A stretch of DNA of 64,000 nt from Anaspis maculata (GCA_949128115.1 OX421962.1:62413787-62477786); one strand, 5' to 3'; shown: positions 1 through 11,820, counted from the stretch's first letter. Notes: generated by a model not told the origin, from the letters alone. A program made the numbers and translations.

Positions 1-1377
1 TATTTTTTCTCAAAGCTGTTGCGGCCTTTTTAAGGTGAACGACAGTCGACAGATTTTCTAGGATCTTGACCTGAACGTCGCATGAGAGCAAGCCAACTCT
101 TTGACATTGTCGTCCACTTTATTATGGCCGCAACCGTACATGTATGTAAATAAAACATTTCAAAAACCAAAAAAATGAGCTTTTCTTGTAATGACCATTT
201 TTTTTCAGGGAATTTTTTTTGCAGAAATATTATTTGATATGTTCCTTGAAATAGACATACGTCATTAGACATTGAAATTTAGTCAAATGTATGAAAATGA
301 CGTTTCTGCTTTTGCTATGAATGTTTTCGTATCATTTATTTTTTCTCAAAGCTGTTGCGACCTTTTTAAGGTGAACGACAGTTGACAGATTTTCTAGGAT
401 TCTGACCTGAACGTCGCATGAGAGCAAGTCAACTCTTTGACATTGTCGTCCACTTTATTATGGCCGCAACCGTACATGTATGTAAATAAAACATTTCAAA
501 AACCAAAAAAATGAGCTTTTCTTGTAATGACCATTTTCTTTCAGGGAATTTTTTTGCAGAAATAACATCTGATATGTTCCTTGAAATCAGACATATTTCA
601 TTTGACAATGAAATTGAGTCAAATGTATGGAAATGACGTTCCTGCTTTTGCAATGAATGTTTTCGTATCATTTATTTTTTCTCAAAGCCGTTGCGGCCTT
701 TTTAAGGTGAACGACAGTTGACAGATTTTCTAGGATTTTGACCGCCTGAACGTCGCATGAGGGCAAGCCAACTCTTTGACATTGTCGTCCACTTCATTAT
801 GGCCGCAACCGTACATGTATGTAAATAAAACATTGCAAAAACCTAAAAAATAAGCTTTTCTTGTATTGACCATTTTTTTTTCAGGGAATTTTTCTGCAGA
901 AATAACATCTGCTATGTTCCTTGAAATCAGACATACTTCATTTGACATTGAATCTTAGTCAAATGTATGAAAATGACGTTCCTGCTTTTGCTATGAATGT
1001 TTTCGTATCATTTATTTTTTCTCGAAGCTGTTGCGACCTTTTTAAGGTGAACGACAGTTGACAGATTTTCTAGGATTCTGACCTGAACGTCGCATGAGAG
1101 CAAGCCAACTCTTTGACATTGTCGTCCACTTTATTATGGCCGCAACCGTACATGTATGTAAATAAAACATTTCAAAAACCAAAAAAATGAGCTTTTCTTG
1201 TAATGACCATTTTTTTTCAGGGAATTTTTTCGCAGAAATAACATCTGATATGTTCCTTGGAATCAGACATACGTCATTTGACATTGAAATTGAGTCAAAT
1301 GTATGAAAATGACGTTTCTGCTTTTGCTATGAATGTTTTCGTATCATTTATTTTTTCTCAAAGCCGTTGCGGCCTTT

Positions 1378-3060
1378 CTAAGGTGAACGACAGTTGACAG
1401 ATTCCCTAGGATTCTGACCTGAACGTCGCATGAGAGCAAGCCAACTCTTTGACATTGTCGTCCACTTTATTATGGCCGCAACCGTTCATTTATGTGAATA
1501 AAACATTTCAAAAACCAAAAAAATTAGCTTTTCTTGTGATGACCATTTTTTTTCAGGGAATTTTTTTGCAGAAATAACTTCTGATATGTTTCTTGGAATC
1601 AGACATACGTCATTTGACATTGAAATTGAGTCAAATGTATGAAAATGACGTTCCTGCTTTTGCTATGAATGTTTTCGTATCATTTATTTTTTCTCGAAGC
1701 TGTTGCGACCCTTTTTAAGGTGAACGACAGTTGACAGATTTTCTAGGATTCTGACCTGAACGTCGCATAAGAGCAAGCCAACTCTTTGACATTGTCGTCC
1801 ACTTTATTATGGCCGCAACCGTACATGTATGTAAATAAAACATTTCAAAAACCAAAAAAATGAGCTTTTCTTGTAATGACCATTTTTTTTCAGGGAATTT
1901 TTTTGCAGAAATAACATCTGATATGTTCCTTGAAATCAGACATACTTCATTTGACAATGAAATTGAGTCAAATGTATGAAAATGACGTTCCTGCTTTTGC
2001 TATGAATGTTTTCGTATCATTTATTTTTTCTCAAAGCCGCTGCGGCCTTTTTAAGGTGAACGACAGTTGACAGATTTCCTAGGACTCTGACCTGAACGTC
2101 GCATGAGAGCAAGCCAACTCTTTGACATTGTCGTCCACTTTATTATGGCCGCAACCGTACATGTATGTAAATAAAACATTTCAAAAACCAAAAAAATTAG
2201 CTTTTCTTGTGATGACCATTTTTTTTCAGGGAATTTTTTTGCAGAAATAACTTCTGATATGTTTCTTGGAATCAGACATACGTCATTTGACATTGAAATT
2301 GAGTCAAATGTATGAAAATGACGTTCCTGCTTTTGCTATGAATGTTTTCGTATCATTTATTTTTTCTCGAAGCTGTTGCGACCCTTTTTAAGGTGAACGA
2401 CAGTTGACAGATTTTCTAGGATTCTGACCTGAACGTCGCATAAGAGCAAGCCAACTCTTTGACATTGTCGTCCACTTTATTATGGCCGCAACCGTACATG
2501 TATGTAAATAAAACATTTCAAAAACCAAAAAAATGAGCTTTTCTTGTAATGACCATTTTTTTTCAGGGAATTTTTTTGCAGAAATAACATCTGATATGTT
2601 CCTTGAAATCAGACATACTTCATTTGACAATGAAATTGAGTCAAATGTATGAAAATGACGTTCCTGCTTTTGCTATGAATGTTTTCGTATCATTTATTTT
2701 TTCTCAAAGCCGCTGCGGCCTTTTTAAGGTGAACGACAGTTGACAGATTTCCTAGGACTCTGACCTGAACGTCGCATGAGAGCAAGCCAACTCTTTGACA
2801 TTGTCGTCCACTTTATTATGGCCGCAACCGTACATGTATGTAAATAAAACATTTCAAAAACCAAAAAAATGAGCTTTTCTTGTAATGATCATTTTTTTTC
2901 AGGGAATTTTTTTGCAGAAATAACATCTGATATGTTCCTTGAAATCAGACATACTTCATTTGACAATGAAATTGAGTCAAATGTATGAAAATGACGTTCC
3001 TGCTTTTGCTATGAATGTTTTCGTATCATTTATTTTTTCTCAAAGCCGCTGCGGCCTTTT
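1378..3060 (+). repeat. Local two-monomer repetition (period 673 bp)
   Basis: Monomer pairs starting at 1378 and 2051 share uncommon variants: AATTAGC in place of AATGAGC, TGTGATGACC, and TGATATGTTTCTTGG. Their partners at 1715 and 2388 both have an extra C (GCGACCCTTTTT). The next monomers keep GCTGCGGCC and TTTCCTAGGACTC. This is a short dimeric expansion within the array. Confidence 0.75.
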
Positions 3061-3730
3061 TAAGGTGAACGACAGTTGACAGATTTCCTAGGACTCTGAC
3101 CTGAACGTCGCATGAGAGCAAGCCAACTCTTTGACATTGTCGTCCACTTTATTATGGCCGCAACCGTACATGTATGTAAATAAAACATTTCAAAAACCAA
3201 AAAAATGAGCTTTTCTTGTAATGATCATTTTTTTTCAGGGAATTTTTCTGCAGAAATAACATCTGATCTGTTCCTTGAAATCAGACATACGTCATTTGAC
3301 ATTGAAATTGAGTCAAATGTATGAAAATGACGTTCCTGCTTTTGCTATGAATGTTTTCGTATCATTTATTTTTTCTCAAAGCTGTTGCGGCCTTTTCAAG
3401 GTGAACGACAGTTGACAGATTTTCTAGGATTCTGACCTGAACGTCGCATGAGAGCAAGCCAACTCTTTGACATTGTCGTCCACTTTATTATGGCCGCAAC
3501 CGTACATGTATGTAAATAAAACATTTCAAAAACCAAAAAAATGAGCTTTACTTGTATTGACCATTATTTTTCAGGGAATTTTTTTGCAGAAATAACATCT
3601 GATATGTTCCTTGAAATCAGACATACTTCATTTGACATTGAAATTGAGTCAAATGTATGAAAATGACGTTCCTGCTTTTGCTATGAATGTTTTTGTATCA
3701 TTTTATTTTCTCAAAGCCGTTGCGGTCTTT

Positions 3731-5074
3731 TTAAGGTGAACGACAGTTGACAGATTTTCTAGGATTCTGACCTGAACGTCGCATGAGAGTAAGCCAACTC
3801 TTTGACATTGTCGTCCACTTTATTATGGCCGCAACCGTACATGTATGTAAATAAAACATTTCAAAAACCAAAAAAATGAGCTTTTCTTGTAATGATCATT
3901 TTTTTTCTAGGAATTTTTTTGCAGAAATAACATCTGATCTGTTCCTTGGAATCAGACATACGTCATTTGACATTGAAATTGAGTCAAATGTATGAAAATG
4001 ACGTTCCTGCTTTTGCTATGAATGTTTTCGTATCATTTATTTTTTCTCAAAGCCGCTGCGGCCTTTTTAAGGTGAACGACAGTTGACAGATTTCCTAGGA
4101 TTCTGACCTGAACGTCCCATGAGAGCAAGCCAACTCTTTGACATTGTCGTCCACTTTATTATGGCCGCAACCGTACATGTATGTAAATAAAACATTTCAA
4201 AAACCAAAAAAATGAGCTTTTCTTGTAATGATCATTTTTTTTCAGGGAATTTTTTTGCAGAAATAACATCTGATCTGTTCCTTGAAATCAGACATACGTC
4301 ATGTGACATTGAAATTGAGTCAAATGTATGAAAATGACGTTCCTGCTTTTGCTATGAATGTTTTCGTATCATTTATTTTTTCTCAAAGCTGTTGCGGCCT
4401 TTTCAAGGTGAACGACAGTTGACAGATTTTCTAGGATTCTAACCTGAACATCGCATGAGAGCAAGCCAACTCTTTGACATTGTCGTCCACTTTATTATGG
4501 CCGCAACCGTACATGTATGTAAATAAAACATTTCAAAAACCAAAAAAATGAGCTTTTCTTGTAATGATCATTTTTTTTCAGGGAATTTTTTTGCAGAAAT
4601 AACATCTGATCTGTTCCTTGGAATCAGACATACGTCATTTGACATTGAAATTGAGTCAAATGTATGAAAATGACGTTCCTGCTTTTGCTATGAATGTTTT
4701 CGTATCATTTATTTTTTCTCAAAGCCGCTGCGGCCTTTTTAAGGTGAACGACAGTTGACAGATTTCCTAGGATTCTGACCTGAACGTCCCATGAGAGCAA
4801 GCCAAGTCTTTGACATTGTCGTCCACTTTATTATGGCCGCAACCGTACATGTATGTAAATAAAACATTCCAAAAACCAAAAAAATGAGCTTTTCTTGTAA
4901 TGATCATTTTTTTTCAGGGAATTTTTTTGCAGAAATAACATCAGATCTGTTCCTTGAAATCAGACATACGTCATGTGACAGTGAAATTGAGTCAAATATA
5001 TGAAAATGACGTTCCTGCTTTTGCTATGAATGTTTTCGTATCATTTATTTTTTCTCAAAGCTGTTGCGGCCTTT
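3731..5074 (+). repeat. Local two-monomer repetition (period 672 bp)
   Basis: Two dimers, about 3731-4402 and 4403-5074. Both carry TGATCATT and TGATCTGTTCC variants, and the second monomer of each has the rare GAACGTCCCATGAG (near 4113 and 4785) and CATGTGAC. The GATCTG/CATGTGAC type reappears near 38131-38466 and 63017-63352. Confidence 0.7.
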
Positions 5075-8000
5075 TCAAGGTGAACGACAGTTGACAGATT
5101 TTCTAGGATTCTGACCTGAACATCGCATGAGAGCAAGCCAATTCTTTGACATTGTCGTCCACTTTATTATGGCCGCAACCGTACATGTATGTAAATAAAA
5201 CATTTCAAAAACCAAAAAAATGAGCTTTTCTTGTAATGACCATTTCTTTTCAGGGAAATTTTTTGCAGAAATAACATCTGATATGTTCCTTGAAATCAGA
5301 CATACGTCATTTGACATTGAAATTGAGTCAAATGTATGAAAATGACGTTCCTGCTTTTGCTATGAATGTTTTCGTATCATTTATTTTTTCTCAAAGCTGT
5401 TGCGACCTTTTTAAGGTGAACGACAGTTGACAGAGTTTCTAGGATTCTGACCTGAACGTCGCATGAGAGCAAGCCAACTCTTTGACATTGTCGACCACTT
5501 TATTATGGCCGCAACCGTACATGTATGTAAATAAAACATTTCAAAAACCAAAAAAATGAGCTTTTCTTGTAATGACCATTTCTTTTCAGGGAATTTTTTT
5601 GCAGAAATAACATCTGATATGTTCCTTGAAATCAGACATACGTCATTTGACATTGAAATTGAGTCAAATGTATGAAAATGACGTTCCTGCTTTTGCTATG
5701 AATGTTTTCGTATCATTTATTTTTTCTCAAAGCTGTTGCGACCTTTTTAAGGTGAACGACAGTTGACAGAGTTTCTAGGATTCTGACCTGAACGTCGCAT
5801 GAGAGCAAGCCAACTCTTTGACATTGTCGACCACTTTATTATGGCCGCAACCGTACATGTATGTAAATAAAACATTTCAAAAACCAAAAAAATGAGCTTT
5901 TCTTGTAATGACCATTTCTTTTCAGGGAATTTTTTTTGCAGAAATAACATCTGATATGTTCCTTGAAATCAGACATACGTCATTTGACATTGAAATTGAG
6001 TCAAATGTATGAAAATGACGTTCCTGCTTTTGCTATGGATGTTTTCGTATCATTTATTTTTTCTCAAAGCTGTTGCGACCTTTTTAAGGTGAACGACAGT
6101 TGACAGATTTTCTAGGATTCTGACCTGAACGTCGCATGAGAGCAGGCCAACTCTTTGACATTGTCGTCCACTTTATTATGGCCGCAACCGTACATGTATG
6201 TAAATAAAACATTTCAAAAACCAAAAAAATGAGCTTTTCTTGTAATGACCATTTCTTTTCAGGGAATTTTTTTGCAGAAATAACATCTGATATGTTCCTT
6301 GAAATCAGACATACGTCATTTGACATTGAAATTGAGTCAAATGTATGAAAATGACGTTCCTGCTTTTGCTATGAATGTTTTCGTATCATTTTTTTTTTCT
6401 CAAAGCTGTTGCGACCTTTTTAAGGTGAACGACAGTTGACAGAGTTCCTAGGATTCTGACCTGAACGTCGCATGAGAGCAAGCCAACTCTTTGACATTGT
6501 CGACCACTTTATTATGGCCGCAACCGTACATGTATGTAAATAAAACATTTCAAAAACCAAAAAAATGAGCTTTTCTTGTAATGACCATTTCTTTTCAGGG
6601 AATTCTTTTGCAGAAATAACATCTGATATGTTCCTTGAAATAGACATACGTCATTTGACATTGAAATTTAGTCAAATGTATGAAAATGACGTTTCTGCTT
6701 TTGCTATGAATGTTTTCGTATCATTTATTTTTTCTCAAAGCTGTTGCGGCCTTTTTAAGGTGAACGACAGTTGACAGATTTTCTAGGATCCTGACCTGAA
6801 CGTCGCATGAGAGCAAGCCAACTCTTTGACATTGTCGTCCACTTTATTATGGCCGCAACCGTACATGTATGTAAATAAAACATTTCAAAAACCAAAAAAA
6901 TGAGCTTTTCTTGTAATGACCATTTTTTTTCAGGGAATTTTTTTTGCAGAAATATTATTTGATATGTTCCTTGAAATAGACATACGTCAATTGACATTGA
7001 AATTTAGTCAAATGTATGAAAATGACGTTTCTGCTTTTGCTATGAATGTTTTCGTATCATTTATTTTTTCTCAAAGTTGTTGCGGCCTTTTTAAGGTGAA
7101 CGACAGTTGACAGATTCTCTAGGATTCTGACCTGAACGTCGCATGAGAGCAAGCCAACTCTTTGACATTGTCGTCCACTTCATTATGGCCGCAACCGTAC
7201 ATGTATGTAAATAAAACATTTCAAAAACCAAAAAAATAAGCTTTTCTTGTATTGACCATTTTTTTTTCAGGGAATTTTTCTGCAGAAATAACATCTGCTA
7301 TGTTCCTTGAAATCAGACATACTTCATTTGACATTGAAATTTAGTCAAATGTATGAACATGACGTTCCTGCTTTTGCTATGAATGTTTTCGTATCATTTA
7401 TTTTTTCTCGAAGCTGTTGCGACCTTTTTAAGGTGAACGACAGTTGACAGATTTTCTAGGATTCTGACCTGAACGTCGCATGAGAGCAAGCCAACTCTTT
7501 GACATTGTCGTCCACTTTATTATGGCCGCAACCGTACATGTATGTAAATAAAACATTTCAAAAACCAAAAAAATGAGCTTTTCTTGTAATGACCATTTTC
7601 TTTCAGGGAATTTTTTTGCAGAAATAACATCTGTAATGTTCCTTGAGATCAGACATACTTCATTTGACAATGAAATTGAGTCAAATGTATGGAAATGACG
7701 TTCCTGCTTTTGCAATGAATGTTTTCGTATCATTTATTTTTTCTCAAAGCCGTTGCGGCCTTTTTAAGGTGAACGACAGTTGACAGATTTTCTAGGATTT
7801 TGACCTGAACGTCGCATGAGAGCAAGCCAACTCTTTGACATTGTCGTCCACTTCATTATGGCCGCAACCGTACATGTATGTAAATAAAACATTTCAAAAA
7901 CCAAAAAAATAAGCTTTTCTTGTATTGACCATTTTTTTTTCAGGGAATTTTTCTGCAGAAATAACATCTGCTATGTTCCTTGAAATCAGACATACTTCAT

Positions 8001-8100
8001 TTGACATTGAAATTTAGTCAAATGTATGAAAATGACGTTCCTGCTTTTGCTATGAATGTTTTCGTATCATTTATTTTTTCTCGAAGCTGTTGCGACCTTT

Positions 8101-8436
8101 TTAAGGTGAACGACAGTTGACAGATTTTCTAGGATTCTGACCTGAACGTCGCATAAGAGCAAGCCAACTCTTTGACATTGTCGTCCACTTTATTATGGCC
8201 GCAACCGTACATGTATGTAAATAAAACATTTCAAAAACCAAAAAAATGAGCTTTTCTTGTAATGACCATTTTTTTTCAGGGAATTTTTTTGCAGAAATAA
8301 CATCTGATATGTTCCTTGAAATCAGACATACTTCATTTGACAATGAAATTGAGTCAAATGTATGGAAATGACGTTCCTGCTTTTGCAATGAATGTTTTCG
8401 TATCATTTTTTTTTTCTCAAAGCCGTTGCGGCCTTT
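8101..8436 (+). repeat. Satellite monomer subtype E (representative)
   Basis: 336 bp. Diagnostic variants are CGCATAAGAGC (in some copies CGCATGAGAGC), CTTCATTTGACAATG, GTATGGAAATGAC, TGCAATGAATG and an end reading AAGCCGTTGCGGCC. Very often preceded and followed by subtype D. Confidence 0.8.
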
Positions 8437-8773
8437 CTAAGGTGAACGACAGTTGACAGATTTTCTAGGATTTTGACCTGAACGTCGCATGAGAGCGAGC
8501 CAACTCTTTGACATTGTCGTCCACTTCATTATGGCCGCAACCGTACATGTATGTAAATAAAACATTTCAAAAACCAAAAAAATAAGCTTTTCCTGTATTG
8601 ACCATTTTTTTTTCAGGGAATTTTTCTGCAGAAATAACATCTGCCATGTTCCTTGAAATCAGACATACTTCATTTGACATTGAAATTTAGTCAAATGTAT
8701 GAAAATGACGTTCCTGCTTTTGCTATGAATGTTTTCGTATCATTTATTTTTTCTCGAAGCTGTTGCGACCTTT
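8437..8773 (+). repeat. Satellite monomer subtype D (representative)
   Basis: 337 bp. Diagnostic variants are CACTTCATTATGG, AAATAAGC, GTATTGACC, a long T-run before CAGGGAATTTTTCTGCAG, ACATACTTCATTTG, GAAATTTAGTC and an end usually reading CTCGAAGCTG. Among the most frequent subtypes in the right half. Confidence 0.85.
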
Positions 8774-9109
8774 TTAAGGTGAACGACAGTTGACAGATTT
8801 TCTAGGATTCTGACCTGAACGTCGCATGAGAGCAAGCCAACTCTTTGACATTGTCGTCCACTTTATTATGGCCGCAACCGTACATGTATGTAAATAAAAC
8901 ATTTCAAAAACCAAAAAAATGAGCTTTTCTTGTAATGACCATTTTTTTTCAGGGAATTTTTTTGCAGAAATAACATCTGATATGTTCCTTGAAATCAGAC
9001 ATACGTCATTTGACATTGAAATTGAGTCAAATGTATGAAAATGACGTTCCTGCTTTTGCTATGAATGTTTTCGTATCATTTATTTTTTCTCAAAGCCGTT
9101 GCGGCCTTT
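8774..9109 (+). repeat. Satellite monomer subtype F (representative)
   Basis: 336 bp. Has GTCGTCCAC, GACCATTTTTTTTCAGG, ACATACGTCATTTG and an end AAGCCGTTGCGGCCTTTCTAAGG. Typically follows D and precedes G (8774, 14941, 16621, 23681, 32416, 41163, 48896, 55283). Confidence 0.8.
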
Positions 9110-9445
9110 CTAAGGTGAACGACAGTTGACAGATTTTCTAGGATTCTGACCTGAACGTCGCATGAGAGTAAGCCAACTCTTTGACATTGTCGTCCACTTT
9201 ATTATGGCCGCAACCGTACATGTATGTAAATAAAACATTTCAAAAACCAAAAAAATGAGCTTTTCTTGTAATGACCATTTTATTTCAGGGAATTTTTTTG
9301 CAGAAATAACATCTGATATGTTCCTTGGAATCAGACATACGTCATTTGACATTGAAATTGAGTCAAATGTATGAAAATGACATTCCCGCTTTTGCTATGA
9401 ATGTTTTCGTATCATTTATTTTTTCTCAAAGCTGTTGCGGCCTTT
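9110..9445 (+). repeat. Satellite monomer subtype G (representative)
   Basis: 336 bp. Diagnostic GAGAGTAAGCC, CCATTTTATTTCAGG and, in most copies, GACATTCCCGC. Follows F and usually precedes H. Confidence 0.8.
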
Positions 9446-9780
9446 TTAAGGTGAACGACAGTTGACAGAATTTCTAGGATTCTGACCTGAACGTCGCATG
9501 AGAGCGAGCCAACTCTTTGACATTGTCTCCCACTTTATTATGGCCGCAACCGTACATGTATGTAAATAAAACATTTCAAAAACCAAAAAAATGAGCTTTT
9601 CTTGTAATGACCATTTTTTTCAGGGAATGTTTTTGCAGAAATAACATCTGATATGTTCCTTGGAATCAGACATACTTCATTTGACATTGAAATTGAGTCA
9701 AATGTATGAAAATGACGTTCCTGCTTTTGCTATTAATGTTTTCGTATCATTTATTTTTTCTCAAAGCTGTTGCGGCCTTT
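9446..9780 (+). repeat. Satellite monomer subtype H (representative)
   Basis: 335 bp, one base short in the T-run (CCATTTTTTTCAGG). Diagnostic CAGAATTTCTAGG, GAGCGAGCC, GTCTCCCAC, ACTTCATTTG and, in most copies, TGCTATTAATG. Confidence 0.8.
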
Positions 9781-10116
9781 TCAAGGTGAACGACAGTTGA
9801 CAGATTTTCTAGGATTCTGACCTGAACGTCGCATGAGAGCTAGCCAACTCTTTGACATTGTCGTCCACTTTATTATGGCCGCAACCGTACATGTATGTAA
9901 ATAAAACATTTCAAAAACCAAAAAAATGAGCTTTTCTTGTAATGACCATTTCTTTTCAGGGAAATTTTTTGCAGAAATAACATCTGATATGTTCCTTGAA
10001 ATCAGACATACGTCATTTGACATTGAAATTGAGTCAAATGTATGAAAATGACGTTCCTGCTTTTGCTATGAATGTTTTCGTATCATTTATATTTTCTCAA
10101 AGCTGTTGCGACCTTT
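9781..10116 (+). repeat. Satellite monomer subtype I (representative)
   Basis: 336 bp. Begins after CCTTTTCAAGG, with CATTTCTTTTCAGGGAAATT (six T where others have seven) and often an end TTTATATTTTCTC. Normally follows H. Confidence 0.75.
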
Positions 10117-10452
10117 TTAAGGTGAACGACAGTTGACAGAGTTTCTAGGATTCTGACCTGAACGTCGCATGAGAGCAAGCCAACTCTTTGACATTGTCGA
10201 CCACTCTATTATGGCCGCAACCGTACATGTATGTAAATAAAACATTTCAAAAACCAAAAAAATGAGCTTTTCTTGTAATGACCATTCCTTTTCAGGGAAT
10301 TTTTTTGCAGAAATAACATCTGATATGTTCCTTGAAATCAGACATACGTCATTTGACATTGAAATTGAGTCAAATGTATGAAAATGACGTTCCTGCTTTT
10401 GCTATGAATGTTTTCGTATCATTTATTTTTTCTCAAAGCTGTTGCGACCTTT
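10117..10452 (+). repeat. Satellite monomer subtype J (K variant)
   Basis: 336 bp K-like monomer with CACTCTATTATGG and CCATTCCTTTTCAGG. A second copy with the same two changes begins at 17964, inside a duplicated block. Confidence 0.7.
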
Positions 10453-11126
10453 TTAAGGTGAACGACAGTTGACAGAGTTTCTAGGATTCTGACCCGAACG
10501 TCGCATGAGAGCAAGCCAACTCTTTGACATTGTCGACCACTTTATTATGGCCGCAACCGTACATGTATGTAAATAAAACATTTCAAAAACCAAAAAAATG
10601 AGCTTTTCTTGTAATGACCATTTCTTTTCAGGGAATTTTTTTGCAGAAAAAACATCTGATATGTTCCTTGAAATCAGACATACGTCATTTGACATTGAAA
10701 TTGAGTCAAATGTATGAAAATGACGTTCCTGCTTTTGCTATGAATGTTTTCGTATCATTTATTTTTTCTCAAAGCTGTTGCGACCTTTTTAAGGTGAACG
10801 ACAGTTGACAGATTTTCTAGGATTCTGACCTGAACGTCGCATGAGAGCAGGCCAACTCTTTGACATTGTCGTCCACTTTATTATGGCCGCAACCGTACAT
10901 GTATGTAAATAAAACATTTCAAAAACCAAAAAAATGAGCTTTTCTTGTAATGACCATTTCTTTTCAGGGAATTTTTTTGCAGAAATAACATCTGATATGT
11001 TCCTTGAAATCAGACATACGTCATTTGACATTGAAATTGAGTCAAATGTATGAAAATGACGTTCCTGCTTTTGCTATGAATGTTTTCGTATCATTTATTT
11101 TTTCTCAAAGCTGTTGCGACCTTTTT

Positions 11127-11135
11127 AAGGTGAAC
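11127..11135 (+). promoter_or_regulatory. Splice-donor-like AAG|GTGAAC (example)
   Basis: Occurs at the start of nearly every monomer. It agrees with the eukaryotic donor core (AG|GTRA). Paired with an acceptor-like site 174 bp downstream. Sequence resemblance only; there is no evidence of splicing. Confidence 0.3.
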
Positions 11136-11243
11136 GACAGTTGACAGAGTTTCTAGGATTCTGACCCGAACGTCGCATGAGAGCAAGCCAACTCTTTGAC
11201 ATTGTCGACCACTTTATTATGGCCGCAACCGTACATGTATGTA

Positions 11244-11249
11244 AATAAA
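11244..11249 (+). promoter_or_regulatory. AATAAA hexamer (example, once per monomer)
   Basis: AATAAA inside GTAAATAAAACATTTC at a fixed place in nearly every monomer. It matches the canonical polyadenylation signal, but in A/T-rich repeat DNA this may be chance. If the array is transcribed on the plus strand it could end transcripts. Confidence 0.25.
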
Positions 11250-11290
11250 ACATTTCAAAAACCAAAAAAATGAGCTTTTCTTGTAATGAC

Positions 11291-11305
11291 CATTTCTTTT
11301 CAGGG
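11291..11305 (+). promoter_or_regulatory. Splice-acceptor-like pyrimidine tract and CAG|GG (example)
   Basis: CATTTCTTTTCAGGG, a pyrimidine run ending in CAG. Present in nearly all monomers; most length variation between subtypes (335, 336, 337 bp) is in this run. From this CAG to the next AAG|GTGAAC is 162 bp in the subtypes I measured (D, K, M, N). Confidence 0.3.
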
Positions 11306-11357
11306 AATTTTTTTGCAGAAATAACATCTGATATGTTCCTTGAAATCAGACATACGT

Positions 11358-11384
11358 CATTTGACATTGAAATTGAGTCAAATG
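11358..11384. repeat. Dyad in the satellite monomer (example)
   Basis: CATTTGAC and GTCAAATG are perfect 8-bp inverted arms around the 11-bp spacer ATTGAAATTGA. The same dyad occurs at the same place in most monomers of all major subtypes; subtype R changes one arm (CAATTGAC) and subtype Q changes both. Candidate protein-binding or hairpin site; no known satellite-binding motif was recognised. Confidence 0.6.
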
Positions 11385-11460
11385 TATGAAAATGACGTTC
11401 CTGCTTTTGCTATGAATGTTTTCGTATCATTTATTTTTTCTCAAAGCTGTTGCGACCTTT

Positions 11461-11796
11461 TTAAGGTGAACGACAGTTGACAGATTTTCTAGGATTCTGA
11501 CCTGAACGTCGCATGAGAGCAGGCCAACTCTTTGACATTGTCGTCCACTTTATTATGGCCGCAACCGTACATGTATGTAAATAAAACATTTCAAAAACCA
11601 AAAAAATGAGCTTTTCTTGTAATGACCATTTCTTTTCAGGGAATTTTTTTGCAGAAATAACATCTGATATGTTCCTTGAAATCAGACATACGTCATTTGA
11701 CATTGAAATTGAGTCAAATGTATGAAAATGACGTTCCTGCTTTTGCTATGAATGTTTTCGTATCATTTATTTTTTCTCAAAGCTGTTGCGACCTTT
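11461..11796 (+). repeat. Satellite monomer subtype L, last before the transposon
   Basis: 336 bp. Like K but with CAGATTTTCTAGG, GAGCAGGCC and TGTCGTCCAC. It is complete: the transposon target TTAA belongs to the first four bases of the next monomer. Confidence 0.8.
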
Positions 11797-11800
11797 TTAA
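11797..11800. repeat. Target-site duplication TTAA, left
   Basis: TTAA directly before the element. In uninterrupted monomers the sequence reads CCTTTTTAAGGTGAACG; here it is split after TTAA, and TTAA is repeated at 13259-13262 before GGTGAACG. TTAA duplication is the hallmark of piggyBac-superfamily insertion. Confidence 0.95.
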
Positions 11801-11814
11801 CCCATATGGTCCGG
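11801..11814 (+). repeat. Terminal inverted repeat, left
   Basis: CCCATATGGTCCGG. Against the reverse complement of the right end (CCCATATAGCCCGA) 11 of 14 positions match, including the first seven. The CCC start after TTAA is typical of piggyBac ends. Confidence 0.85.
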
Positions 11815-11820
11815 AATAAA

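Larger units (their letters stand above)
8389..10760 (+). repeat. Segmental duplication, copy 1 (partner 16236-18607)
   Basis: Subtype order D-F-G-H-I-J-K with the same private variants as 16236-18607, such as CACTCTATT, CCATTCC and GACCCGAAC. The offset is 7,847 bp, equal to 19 monomers (6,385 bp) plus the transposon and one TTAA (1,462 bp). A few single-base differences are visible, for example GCAGAAAAAAC at 10643 against GCAGAAATAAC. Confidence 0.75.
11125..11460 (+). repeat. Satellite monomer subtype K (representative)
   Basis: 336 bp, the commonest subtype. Diagnostic CAGAGTTTCTAGG, TGTCGACCAC, CCATTTCTTTTCAGG and GCTGTTGCGACC. Within each monomer one sees, in order, a TTAAGGTGAACGAC box, CCGCAACCG, the palindrome TACATGTA, AATAAA, a pyrimidine run ending CAGG, a CATTTGAC/GTCAAATG dyad and a T-rich tail. 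Confidence 0.85.
1..11800 (+). repeat. 336-bp satellite array, left segment
   Basis: About 35 head-to-tail monomers, all in one orientation. Taking the TTAAGGTGAACGAC box as the monomer start, starts fall every 335-337 bp (for example 5075, 5411, 5747, 6084). The first base of the window lies inside a monomer, so the array continues to the left. The length difference comes mainly from the T-run before CAGGGAA. Monomers in 1-5074 are more heterogeneous than those in 5075-11796. No unique sequence interrupts this segment until the transposon. The function of the satellite is unknown; its size is compatible with pericentromeric or heterochromatic satellites, but nothing here proves location. Confidence 0.97.

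Noticed and set aside
11125..11460. 336-bp monomer as an old dimer of about 168-bp halves
   Set aside because: Short matches between halves (TTTGACATTG, ATGTATG, GCTTTT) lie 165, 147 and 129 bp apart, so they do not share one register and are probably chance.
11125..11460. CENP-B box in the monomer
   Set aside because: No stretch fits the TTCG....A..CGGG core; TTCGTATCATTT matches only the first four bases.
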